In this document: positions 1-10,884 of the stretch, piece by piece | How the letters are laid out: the number at the start of each line of letters is the position of its first letter | How positions within the stretch are numbered: position 1 is the first letter of the stretch | Source of the DNA: Amorphophallus konjac | Lineage: Eukaryota; Streptophyta; Magnoliopsida; Alismatales; Araceae | Direction: 5' to 3' | Length of the DNA stretch: 64,000 nt | Assembly: GCA_022559845.1 (NCBI GenBank) | Contig: CM040121.1 | Coordinates: forward strand, 569,148,140-569,212,139 | Made by a program: the position numbers and the translations under genes | Notes under the pieces: model-generated | Told to the model about the DNA's origin: nothing | The model's database searches: none | What the model saw: only the letters and a program-made list of their open reading frames with translations

Positions 1-522
1 GGATGGTCTTCACAAGCTGTGCAAGTGGATCAGGGATCGCAGGTTGAAGCGTGCCGCAGTGACTAATGCTCCCAGAGCAAATGCTGAACTCATGATCTCC
101 ATTATTGGCTTGTCTGACTTTTTTGATGTGCTAATTATTGGAGGTGAATGCGAGAGAGCAAAGCCATTTCCCGATCCTTACTTGAAAGCTCTCAAGGTGC
201 TTGGGGCATCAGCCAACCACACCTTTATCTTTGAGGTTTGCCTTCCTCTACCAAACTTATGTTGCATGAGATACTGCTCCACATGACGTTCGCTTACTTT
301 TGGTTCACTTCTCATATGTTATTCAAGGATTCTGCATCTGGAATAAAGGCTGGTGTTGCAGCTGAGATGCCAGTTGTCGGTATAACAACAAGAAACCCTG
401 AGGAACTGTTAATGAAAGCAGGAGCGACTTTCCTAATTAAAGATTTTGAAGATCCAAAGCTGTGGATGGCATTGGAAGAGGAAGAGAAAGAGAAAGCAGC
501 TACTGAGGCTGCGAAACTTTGA
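1..522 (+). CDS. SGPP: SGPP-like HAD phosphatase, 3' exons (left copy, cut by window edge)
   Basis: Last two exons of a haloacid-dehalogenase-type sugar phosphatase. The exons are 1-235 (entered part-way) and 328-522, with a GT..AG intron between. The first exon encodes the HAD motif II region (VTNAP) and the motif III lysine region (AKPFPDPY). The second encodes the motif IV region after the splice (DSASGIKAG) and the acidic-lysine C-terminus, stopping at 520-522. The sequence matches 26255-26776 base for base as far as I could see. Whether this is a whole gene or a 3' fragment cannot be decided, because the window starts inside the exon. Confidence 0.85.
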
Positions 523-1480
523 ATGGTCTTGCAAACAAAGAGAGGGCATACCATTGCGATGTGGCAATTCATACCGAGGGGGTTACATTTTTTTTTCACT
601 TTTGTTGTCTGTACGTATGCTTTATATATTTTATCAATAAGAAAACCTTTACTAGTACTAGATGAGCAACCTTCAAAGTAACTTAATATATAGGAAATTC
701 TATCACATGATTGGATTACTTGTCTACATGTCTTGTGTGCATGTATAGTGTGTTCATGAATACCATGGAAGCCCTGTGATCAGTGATGCCAACAGTGTAG
801 ACATCATGAAAAACCACCTTGTATGTTAACTGCTATTGATCACCGAATGTCCCTTTTCTTTTCACGAACTAAAAAATAGTGAGAGTTGGATAGATCCTTG
901 TATGTTTATGAGCCTTTAACGCGTACACTTCATTGGTTGTACCTGTGCGGTGTATCCACATTCAACCAGAAATGCATCAGATAGAAGTCACCTCTGGTTT
1001 TGAATATAACACTTACGATTGTTTTTTAATTGTGGCATGAAGAAATAGTATGATTCTTCGCAATAAAACTACTACTGAGATAAATTATAAACTTCTCTCA
1101 ATGTGACATTTCACAGACTCAGAAACTTGTCTAGTCTGGAAAACAAACCACCATCGGTCTTTGGACACGGTTACTCTTAATTGCACAGCCAGAACAATGT
1201 GCTTTAAGCCTAATCCAGGGGCCCCAAAAATTTCTAATTTCTTACTCTGAAAGCATATAACAATACAGCAAACTACAAAGGCCTGATAACAGGGGTTTAA
1301 TCACAGCCCACAAAGCGGTGGTTGGCAAGAAACACAAAATTGCTTCACAAAAAATTGGTCTAGACGGTGAAATAATTTCTAAAATCAACAAAACGCACTC
1401 TTAAGACATGGCCCTCGGGGCGCATCTGCATTCTGCAATCCATGCCCCATCATGTCATGTCGTCCGCTAACCCAACCTCA

Positions 1481-2537
1481 TCATCTAACCCATGACACTG
1501 AATCAATTTCATCTCTGGCATTCTTGTACAGTTCAAGCCTCTTAGCACATTGCTGTCTACGTCCCATGAGAGCCGGATCCACATCCAACAACTGTGCAAG
1601 CTGTTTCCCCTGCAGAATGGACACAACAGGTGTTGATACTTTAAAAGCAATATGCATACAGAAACTTAAAGAGGCATATAAGCTTAGGAGTTAAGACAGC
1701 GTTGTCACCTCACCTCCTTTCTTCCCACTAATGTATAGAAATGATCCAGCAAAGATCGTTTGGCCTCTCTAACTTGACAGTGGACTACCGCCTTTGGTAT
1801 GGAATGCTTCAGTGTTTAAGACACCATTCCCATGTATGAGGATACATTTGATCCAATCCTCCTAAAGTGCCCCTCAGCATATCGATAAGTTGTAGAGACA
1901 GCGGGATCCCCACCCTTTTCCATTTCCTGTGGAAGCCTCCTGAAGAAGTCCACAGTCAAATATGATGCCTCCATGTCAACCAAACGTATAGTTGTCTTCT
2001 GACTCTCTTCGCGGAACCTTTCTAGTGCTTCATAAGAAGCAGCAGCCAGTTCAGCTTGGAGTGATGGAAACCGTCTCAACTCCTAAAGAAGAACGATATT
2101 TGTTTAATTAGAGTCTGGGAAAAATGGAAGAATGCATGAGTTGCTTCAACTGTAGAAACTGTACACACCTGAGTCTCTCCTATGGACTTCCTCACCAACT
2201 CCTTCAAAATGAAGTGCACCTGCAATTGCCCATCACACGTGTAGTCATGGCATACAAGGCAGCTTAGAGCTATAGCCTATAAATAAAGATCAAAGGCTAA
2301 AGGACACGTACAGCATCAACTGATTCCTCAGCTGGACCTCTGAAATAATTTAAAGCGCCTTCAATCAAGCGCCTATAACCTTGCTCATGAGCAATTAAAT
2401 ATGGCTGATAACCATCAGCCTCAGAAACCACTTTCCTTACGTTTTCATGAGAGAGATGCCAATCAAAAGGGAGCTTTTTCAGAGCCGCAGGAAGCTGATT
2501 ATCAAAAACTCCATAAATTCGATCACCACCAGGGCGT
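1481..2537 (-). pseudogene. DRP1 dynamin-related protein, truncated 3' copy
   Basis: Four C-terminal exons of a DRP1-type dynamin on the minus strand: 2312-2537, 2169-2219, 1714-2082 and 1481-1609, all with GT..AG borders. They correspond exactly to the right-copy exons at 28566-28791, 28423-28473, 27968-28336 and 27735-27863. They encode the end of the middle domain and the GTPase effector domain, ending in WVR-stop at 1481-1483. The same in-frame TAA as in the right copy is present (1816-1818). No GTPase exons exist upstream because the duplication ends at 2832, so this copy cannot make a dynamin. Confidence 0.88.
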
Positions 2538-2791
2538 CTGCAAAAAGGCAGTTGAGTTTCAGCCCAAATATGTAAGTTTAAAAGGGAGGAAAATATTTTA
2601 ACTTCACATAATAGAATTTTGAGACATGTCTGCTGAAGATCCAAAGGGTTCTTGATTCTCGACCCATTAACCAATGGCAGAATCCACAAGTCAGTAGGAT
2701 GAAGATAAAGAGGAGGGAAAGGCTAAGGAAAATTTCAATAGGGGATTATTATGCTTCATGCCAAAGAGGATGAAGAAAACATGGCTACATG

Positions 2792-3079
2792 TCATATGGC
2801 TTCACGCTGGACAGATGGGCCCTCATGTAGGAACCGAGCATATATACCCGCAGGGATGGCATAGGAGTATATATAGCTGCCCCGACGATGGGTGATCATA
2901 CTCGTCTCTATCGAGTTCTTCGTTGCCTTCAGCGACCCCTTGTGCTCAGAGAATAAGAAGCCATGGGAGAAGCCGGCAAAGTCGGGGACCCGGCCGTGCA
3001 CGTCGTCGCAAGAGTATGCAAGAACCCAGCGTGGGGAGGCGACGCTCGTTGTCTTCCCCGTGTACATATGCACAATCAC
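2792..3079 (-). other. Unrecognised coding-like fragment at the duplication break
   Basis: A 95-codon minus-strand open frame that crosses the duplication breakpoint. The part above 2833 is moderately GC-rich and protein-like (for example SPRWVLAYSCDDV and DFAGFSHGFLFSEHKG), unlike the AT-rich flank that follows. I do not recognise a family. It could be an exon of a gene captured or truncated by the rearrangement, or a chance frame. The part below 2833 is duplicated intron and not part of any gene. Confidence 0.3.
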
Positions 3080-3451
3080 CTATACATGCGTAACAGTAGT
3101 GGTCCGTTAGTAAACCCCATGTAGTTATATTAAATTTGAGTTAAATTATTATAAATAATTCGTCACTCTCTCCTATTTGGGGTAGGTCTAGAGTTTTAAT
3201 TTGGTATTAATTTTTCATTTGAAAAAAAAAACTATTAAAGCTTATTAATCCAGGTTGAGAAATTTACTCTAGGTGACTAGCAATTTAGCATCCCTAGCTT
3301 TTGATCGACTTTCGTTAGAAGAAGTCATGAATCAGAGAAGGAAACTTTGGCCTTTTGAAGGTACGGCCGAAACTTCGTGATGGAGTTTAAATTGTTGCAC
3401 CGCTTAGTTTATTATATCGCCATGAAGTGCAACAGGTAATTTTTGCTTTAA

Positions 3452-3608
3452 GAGTCCGTTTGTTATTGGGATAAGATAATACGAATATGTTATCCGGGGT
3501 GAGAGTGTGTGGGGTCTATTGACACCTCTCACAGTTAACTCTCTTACTCGGAGTCGCATTCGACTTACAAAGGTAGAATGCGTTATCCTACCCAATTAAC
3601 AAACAAAG
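3452..3608. mobile_element. Short MITE (157 bp) in unit A
   Basis: The insertion is present in unit A and absent from B, where the flanks join directly near 6540. The element is bounded by tttaa on both sides (3447-3451 and 3609-3613), of which only one copy remains at the empty site. Its ends are imperfect inverted repeats: the left begins GAGTCCGTTTGTTATTGGG and the right end complements to a similar sequence. This resembles Tourist-like (PIF/Harbinger) MITEs, but the family assignment is tentative. Confidence 0.7.
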
Positions 3609-3838
3609 TTTAAAAGTGAAGGTTGGTCCAATTAACTTGCCTTATCTTCACGTACAGTCTGATTGTACGACTCAAAAGATTTAAAAAGAATAAAAATGGG
3701 ACACTTTTAATGAGTCAAAAGTGATTGGTCCATTAATGATTTTTTTTTTGAAAAATCTTGAACCATCTGATCTCACATTTGATTGCATGGACATTCAACA
3801 CATTTGATTGTAGGGACATATAGCTTGAGGGGGACAAC

Positions 3839-4406
3839 TAGGGATGTCAATGGATCGGGTTCGACTCGAGTAGACTAATACCATACCCTATCCGTGAAAA
3901 TTTTACTAATACCATACCCGGATAGTACCTTATTATTTTAGCGGATATGGATACGGGTATATCCGTCAGGGGTATGGATATATCCGCGGATATCCGTATC
4001 CGTCCATAAAGTATGAGTCCACGTTCACATCCAAAGAAATATGAGATTTATGAGAATTAGAAAAAAGAAATTCGGTCAATTCTTTCCTTTCTAAAGTAAT
4101 TTTTATGTTTTATAAAAACGACCTTATAATTTTAGCAAGAATTCTAAACTCACAAACTCAACAAGACGGACAACGGATTAGGTTTATGTCAAAATCATAG
4201 GCCTAACATACACAATAAATTATTAAGAGCGGGTTCGGATCGGATACAAGTTTGAGTACACTAAATCCATACCCTATCCGAATATGAAACGTGTATTTTA
4301 AATATATCCGAATCCGAATCCATATCCGTTTATTCGGGTATTACTCGATCCATCACGAGTCGGGTAATGCGGGTAATCGGGTTTACGGATATTTTTGACA
4401 TCCCTA
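3839..4406. mobile_element. hAT-type MITE (568 bp) in unit A
   Basis: The termini are perfect 12-bp inverted repeats, TAGGGATGTCAA and its complement. Flanking 8-mers gggacaac (3831-3838) and agagtaac (4407-4414) differ only by transitions. The empty site in unit B near 18347-18355 holds one ggggcaat at this position. An 8-bp target duplication and these ends are typical of hAT non-autonomous elements. The interior holds repeated GGATATCCG-type motifs in both orientations and no coding capacity. Confidence 0.78.
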
Positions 4407-5397
4407 AGAGTAACGTCAATTTTTTTTAAAAAAAATATACTTATCGCGCTGCCTGCCAGTGCACCAAGTCCGGGGGGTGCAGCACTTATTACTCAAAAAA
4501 AAGTTTAAATTCTCGGGCCTCCATCCTCTGTGTACCTTCTAGGCCTCATAAAGCAGGCCCAATTTATTTTCCAGTCCATTCTTGCAAAAGTTGGGGTCCT
4601 CTTTTAAAAAAAGATCGGCCACCCTACTCTGTTAACACCCCCCCCATCCTTTCATCTGAAAAATAGAGATAACGTTTTCAAAGAGCAAAGGTTCAAGTGA
4701 GTGAGGTCATTTTTCATTATTATGGGCAGTATTATCATGTAAAATACTTAATGCATGTCTGAGTTCAATTACACGTTTAAGGTGTACATCAAGTAAATTG
4801 TTTTTTTTAATTTTTTATAATAAGAGACTCACGTTCTCTTAACTTGTCGTATAAGTCACATCCTCGTCAGATGACTTATTAAAAATTAAAAATTAGATTC
4901 AATGAATAATGTTAGACTTAATTTTTCTTGAATCTATCCTTTTTGTTTTGATTTTTTAGGTCGTCAGATAAATGTGGGTCTTAGTATGGTAAATTAGGAG
5001 GACGTGAATTTCACGTCATATTTTTTTTTAAATTAATTTATCTGATGCGCACTATGAATGTGTAATTGACCCCATCGTAAATTAAACATGATTCCGTCAA
5101 TAATGACTTGAGTTTAGCTCGGAACATTAAAAAAATGTTATTCAAATCGACCTCTAAACGGGGTCACGTGCATCCTTTCTCTGTTCCTTCTAAGTAATCA
5201 TTTTGCACCCGGAAGGTACGTGGCTGTCTTTTTTTCGTGAAATGTAGAACTTGTGGGGGTCACGACACCTCGGTGACGGTGACTACACATTTGAATCTAT
5301 TTAAACAATTCAACATCGATGAAGAACTCGATTCGATAATTTTTTTTTAAAAAAATTAAACTTAAATAAAATAGTACTCGATTCAATTCAATCCATT

Positions 5398-5721
5398 TTG
5401 CATCCCAAAACGCTCCGTTCCTCATCTAAAAAGGTCCCCTTAAACGAGGGAATCCTGATCGAAAGCATCCTGGATTCGGGTACCGATGACAGCCAAGCGT
5501 ACGGTAATTGCAGACCCGAAGAACCGGTCAATTCTGCCGGCGGCAAACCACGCGAAGAATCTCTCACAAGAAACCACCTGTCGCATAGCAACCGGGTAAA
5601 GATCTTATCCTATGATCCCATGTTAAGTATGTCTGTTGCAATTGTCTGGATGCCTCCCGTAAGAAATCTGCAATTTCGTTTGCACGATGATGTGATAAAT
5701 TCTGCAATTACACAGACTTGA
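5398..5721 (+). other. Open frame conserved between units A and B, no recognised family
   Basis: A 107-codon open frame whose first ~70 codons are also open in the paralogue at 19511. There the hAT MITE interrupts it after the KILSY codons. Differences between copies include several amino-acid changes in few codons, so purifying selection is not evident. An upstream ATG and an AT-rich flank are present but no splice structure is convincing. It may be a fragment of an exon or simply conserved duplicated DNA. Confidence 0.25.
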
Positions 5722-6407
5722 TTTCAACGCCTTCTCTTTATTGTTAAGAATAAGTTGGAGATTGATTTGAAGTATAGAGTATAGGCCCTCCTTCAAAATC
5801 GAATCGGTAGTTTAAACTCGGGTAAGATATCTTTATTTTTTTACTTTATATTTTTTTAAAAGCTATCCTTCATTAGGTTGAATAACATATTCTAATTTTT
5901 TATTAGAATAAGTCACTCCAAGAAAATCTAGATTAGATTAGTGTCATAATACTCTATTCATATTATCAAAGCATTTTTTTCCTTAATCGTTGAGATAAAC
6001 CCCCTTATTTCACCCATAACAGATAAAGGACCCAAAAATATTCTCCTAAGTTAAGACCTGCAAGCTTTTTAGACAGCGTTAATGAAAATATATTTTTGCC
6101 ATGAGTACCACATAAAATTCTTGATAGACCTAGAGGCAAGTATAAAACAATGGAACAGGCAAAATAACATCAAACATAAGCAACACTAAAGGCCAACTCA
6201 TAGACCGTAGATATTTGCGCAGTTATACTTCTCTGCTCTCTCTTATTTTTCTTCCGTATTACAAGTTTCTAGATCAAATATATATACTTAATTCTTTACC
6301 CAGTCCTTCAAGGCTATGCTCCATCTCCATATGACAGTATATGTCTTCCGACCACCTGTGTCCTGATGCTATCCCAGAAACTTGTGGCTTCAGTAAACGA
6401 GGAATGG

Positions 6408-6725
6408 TAGAAGAAGTCATGAATTAGAGGAGGAAACTTTGGGCCCTTTGGAAGGTACGGCCGAAACTTCATGATGGAGTTTAAATTGTTGCACCGCTTA
6501 GTTTATTATAACGCCATGAAGTGCAACAGGTAATTTTTCCTTTAAAAGTGAAGGTTGGTCCAATTAACTTGCCTTATCTTCACGTACAATCCGACTTGTA
6601 ATTGGACGACTCAAAAGATTTAAACATAATAAGGATTGGACACTTTTAATGAGTCAAAAGTGATTGGTCCATTGTCGATTTTTTTTTAAAACAATTTTGA
6701 ACCATCTGATCTCACATTTGATTGG
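6408..6725. repeat. Unit B, left part (before the CACTA insertion)
   Basis: Homologous to 3316-3785 of unit A without the 157-bp MITE. It ends at the CACTA terminus at 6726 and resumes at 18342. Confidence 0.82.
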
Positions 6726-6904
6726 CACTACAAGAAATAGCGGGAATACAGACGGAAATTTCAGATGGATTATTTCCATCTGAAGTACTCTCTATTTTAG
6801 ACGAAAGTCTGAAATATTCAATCCACGCGACAAAAGATTTTTCGTCCGAAATGCGTCTGTAATTTCAGACACATTTCAGACGGAACAATTTTCCGTCTGA
6901 AATC

Positions 6905-7305
6905 CGTTACAAATGTTCTTTACCTCCAACGAAATTTTCCCCCCTTCTTCCCCCCTTCCCCCGCGATCTCCGTCTCACTCCCACTCTCCCTCTCACTCTC
7001 TTTCCACTATCTCCTTGCCGAGGAGAGACCGTCGGTGCCGTACTAGCCGTCGCGGCCAGAGCCGCCCTCGCCGTCACCGTCGAAGCCTTCCTCGTCGTCG
7101 TCGTCGCCGCCAGAGCCGCCGTCGCCGTCCCCGCAGAGCCGCCCTCACCGTCGCCGTCGAAGCCGTCCTCGTCGTTGCCGTCGAAGCCGTCCTCATCGTC
7201 GCCGCCGGTGTCGCGTTGTCGCCATCCTCTCCGGTCTGATAAGCCCCGTCGCTCACCCTCTCTCTGTAAAACTCTCCCTACCTGCCGCGCCTCCACCATC
7301 GCCAT
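6905..7305. repeat. GC-rich low-complexity region in the CACTA
   Basis: A stretch of repeated CCGTCGTCG/GCCGCC-type triplets. It creates long arginine/serine- or alanine/threonine-rich open frames on both strands. These are compositional and not genes. Confidence 0.6.
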
Positions 7306-7329
7306 TGCTGCATTTGTTGTTCCTTTTTT

Positions 7330-7710
7330 TTAAAGCTTGGGGATCATCAGGGAGGGCGGGGGTTCTAGCCGATCCGGGAGGGGGAGGTTGGTCTGGGAGG
7401 GGGAGGGGTTCCAGCAGCGGTTTTGGGGGAGGAGGGTCAGGATCGGAGGGGGCCAAGGGGTGCTCTGGCAGAGGGCGGTTCAGGCGCGCATGGGGATCCG
7501 GCAGGGAGTCCATGGTGGGGGCTACAGGTTAGGAGGGTGGGGGGTTCCGATGGGGGGTCCAGAGGAGGGTTCTGGTGGGAGAGGGGCTGCTCTGGGAGTG
7601 GGGATTTCAGGGAGGGGGTCTCCGGCGGGGGGTCCAGGGTGGGGGCTACTGGCTGGGAGGGTGTGGGGTTCCAGTGGGGGGGGGGGGGGAGTCTGGGGGA
7701 GGAGGGTTTG
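7330..7710. repeat. G-rich minisatellite in the CACTA, left part
   Basis: Degenerate tandem units built around gggggttc, ggcaggggg and tccggggtgggggct. The array is interrupted at 7711 by the retroelement and continues at about 16840-17060. It is very G-rich on the + strand, with many runs of four or more G. Confidence 0.75.
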
Positions 7711-10700
7711 TGTAACGATCCGAGAATCCGATTACCGAGAGAGACCCGATAACCCGAGACTCGAACCGCCGCCCACGAGCCGGGAGGGCTCGGAAGGGCT
7801 AAAAGGAGTGTGGAGGCACAAAGAAATAGGAAATAAAGTAGGACAATTCAACAATTAACAGAAATAAATAAACAACTACAGCTACAACAGAGTTCAGTCT
7901 AACAGAAAGTATAGTCTAAAGCAGTAAAATCGTACCACATGCCAAGTGAACACTCGGCCCAGCGAGCTGGTAACTGAGAACCTCCGAACAGCATCCTCGA
8001 ATCTCTAGGAAGAACCGCCACACCTGAAAAGTAGGGAATGAGTCTCCAAAACAAAGACTCAGCAGGGATCCCGCGGAACCCCAACCGGAAACAACGGCGG
8101 TAGCGGAAAGGAAGGCTACAACGACAGCAGGAACAGCGAATCGGTGGCCGGTCAAAACTCAGCACTACAGCTACTCCTACTGTACCAGAACCACACCCCA
8201 GACTCACGGTCGGGGGCTACCGAACTACGCTAGTACCGCTTACCGAAGTAAAAACTCACGGCAACCATGCCGTAGAGGCCTGTCTCCGAGGACACGACCA
8301 ACCTGGACACGCTGTCCAAGGTGCAACCCTGACCACCTGGTCACGGGTACCGCACAATAAGACGCAACCTCGGTAAAGTCACTAGCACTAATCTCACGAT
8401 GCGAAAATCGACACACGCGCCACGGTGAAACACCCGGAACTCAACGGTCGACACGACCAAAATGCCGAAGGTCGAAGTCACGGAAACTGACAGTCTGTCA
8501 CTTTCTGTCCAGAACAGGAGTACCTCACACTAGAAGCAAGGCCGAATGCGTCCATTGACGTCTTAGTCCGCGCCTCAGGTGTCTCCCTCCGGCCCAGCGG
8601 GAACTGAGACACCGTACAAGCAACCACAAACAAGTGACTAGCTGGGGTCACGCCCGTTGACGTGGGTCCAACCGCCCCCAACCACGTGTGCACACACAGA
8701 CCTTCCGTCCCTGGTCTGGCCCTCTGAGCGGTTTTCTCCTCAGCCGGACTCTGGCCGCTAGACGCGGGGCCCGACAAAAATCGGTTCACAAACCGTCTCT
8801 AAGGGTAGCCTCTCCACCACTCCCTGGTGGGACCACACGCGTGTAAGCAGGCTACGACTAGTGGAGGGTCACTGAGAGAGTAGACTCTCAAGTCAACGGA
8901 AAATAACGTCCGAAACCAACGAAGTATGGGGACCGTCCCACGTACCAGCACCGTCACACGGTGACCACAGTCGAAGAAGAGACGGGACTCACAGCCCACG
9001 GGCCGCACACTCGGCCACGCAGAGACGCAGAAACATGGTTCCCAAAGCAGCTCTCATGCCGCCAAACCAAATCCCACTCTCAGGGAAAGGCGGGAACCCT
9101 CCAGCACCAGGCTGGTAATTAGACTCGCAGTCCAAGGCCACACACATGGCCCACACGGAAAACACAGAAGCATGATTCCCAGGGCAACGCACAAGCTACC
9201 ACGTCGATAACTGGACTCACAGTCCAATGCCACACACATGGCCCACTCGGGAATCATCTTCCAGGAAAACTCACGGCATGCGGGGGAGACCCCACCGCAC
9301 ACACACCGACACACGGTGACTCGGTCTAGCGTAACACGAAAGCCCGACACGCGAGAAGTCACCCGGACTCTCAAACCCACAGGCACGCTAAACGAGGTAG
9401 CACAGTCCTCCCAACACCCTCAAAACACGGACACAGAATCCCACGGGTGTATGGGGCACACACAAGACCGCAAGTCGACCCCTGGGTCACGACCGGGTCG
9501 ACTAGGGACCGGCACAACGCGAAACGATCGCGGAGAACACGAAAACTCACCTCGACACCACACAGAGCCTGACGGTCTAACCTTGGGCCGTCACAGTATG
9601 TAACGGTCCATGTCTCGACCGTCACAACCACTCTGATGCACAAACAAAGGGTCGTCAGACGCTCGGTGCGAAGTTGAGTGTGACGCGCCTACCTTGGTGC
9701 GTCACAGTCTCTGGCGTGTCAGCCCTGGTGCGTCACAGTCTGTGACGCCCCAGCCTTGATGCGTCACAAGACAAGATGAAACCAACTGTGACGCGTCCCG
9801 CTCGGTGTGTCACAGGCTGTAACGGACCAACTCTGGTGCGTTAAAAAGGTGGGAACGCGTCCGCTCTGACGCACCCACACAAGGGCGTTACAAGGCTGTG
9901 ACACGCCAGCCTTGGTGCATCACAGGCCTTGACCCCGAACGGTCAAAACCAACGACCGAAAGCCAACGGTCAGATCGGCCCTGACGGTCCAACCCAGGCG
10001 TGTCACAGCGCCGTGGCCGTCTATCGTGGGACCGTCACACACATAGACCACAAAAAGGCTAAACGGGCCCTGTGACGCACCCATCCTGGGGCGTCACAGG
10101 CTGTGATGGTCACTGGAAGGACCGTCACACCCGTTCAAGAGCGAAATGGCGGGAAACGACCCGAAAAACATCCCACGCCCCCATACCTCCACGGGAGAGG
10201 GGAAAAACAAGAGGGAAGTCCCCAAATAGCCCCGAGCATGCATCTAAGGCCTCGGATCGGCCAAAAACGCAATGAAACGGGAGATCGGCCCACAAGCCCT
10301 AAAACATGGATTTTTCCCCAAATCGCCCCGATTAGCCCGCTCGACTCACCACGACCTACGAAACTCGCGAAAAAGAAAGGGAACGAGCTGGGGGTCCATC
10401 TCCCTACCTTCACCGAAGATTTTGCGTCCCGAGCTAGCCGATCCACGAAGAAAACGCCGTAAAACCCTCGCCGCTCCACGAACCTGCGGCCGAGCTTCCA
10501 CGTGCAACCGGCCCTCGATCCTCGACCCGTTCCCCGCCTCCCGCCATCGCCGCCTCGCCCTCCTCCGCCACCGTTGGCTGCCCGGGGAGAGGGGGAGAGA
10601 AAGAGATGAGAGAGAGTGAGAAAGAGGGAATGAGAGGGGGAGAGAGAAAAGGGTTAATATATATAGAAAAAACCCAAAAATTACAGAAATTCAGAAAATT

Positions 10701-10884
10701 ACGAAAAATTACATCCGCGATCCTCGGAAGGAACACAACGCAGTGGTACTGTCTCGGAGTTGGAGAACGCCACGGTTCACCCTGCACAGAGTTCTGAAGG
10801 CACATCAGGGAAAAACACGTGTAAAACATAAAATACAATCTGCGACCCACTAAAAGATCCGGAAAAAAAACCTGGGGCATTACA
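7711..10884 (-). repeat. LARD 3' LTR
   Basis: 3,174-bp LTR, TG..CA bounded (TGTAACGATCC at its + strand start, GGCATTACA at its end). It contains an array of imperfect GTGACGC..GCGTCAC palindromes at about 9680-10130 and a (GA)-rich tract near 10590-10650. Open frames inside it are not conserved as proteins. Confidence 0.9.
9680..10130. repeat. Array of GTGACGC/GCGTCAC palindromic units in the LTR
   Basis: About a dozen imperfect units in which GTGACGC or a variant is followed some 15-25 bases later by its inverted complement, with CC..GG cores. The counterpart in the other LTR lies at about 15645-16075. Confidence 0.7.

Larger units (their letters stand above)
1..2832. repeat. Segmental duplication, left copy (of 26255-29086)
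   Basis: Collinear with 26255-29086 at a constant offset of 26,254 with no indel noticed. Three substitutions were seen by eye, near 1062, 1222 and 2666. Homology stops abruptly after 2832, where the left copy goes on with unrelated DNA and the right copy continues as the DRP1 intron. The copy contains the 3' halves of SGPP (+) and DRP1 (-), which are tail to tail. The left limit lies outside the window. Confidence 0.93.
3316..6021. repeat. Duplicated unit A (paralogue of unit B)
   Basis: Homologous to 6408-6725 joined to 18342-20429. Shared landmarks include the opening segment at 3316/6408, the segment ending in the 107-codon open frame at 5398-5721 (paralogue at 19511), and the end near 6021/20429. 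Unit A contains two MITEs absent from B (3452-3608 and 3839-4406) and lacks B's CACTA and hAT MITE. About 40 bases near 3790-3825 are missing at the CACTA site in B. No protein family is recognised in the shared open frame. From 6022 to 6407 I see nothing. Confidence 0.85.

Noticed and set aside
7150..10130. CRISPR-like regular repeats
   Set aside because: Units are degenerate minisatellites or palindromes without conserved direct repeats and unique spacers, in a plant genome.
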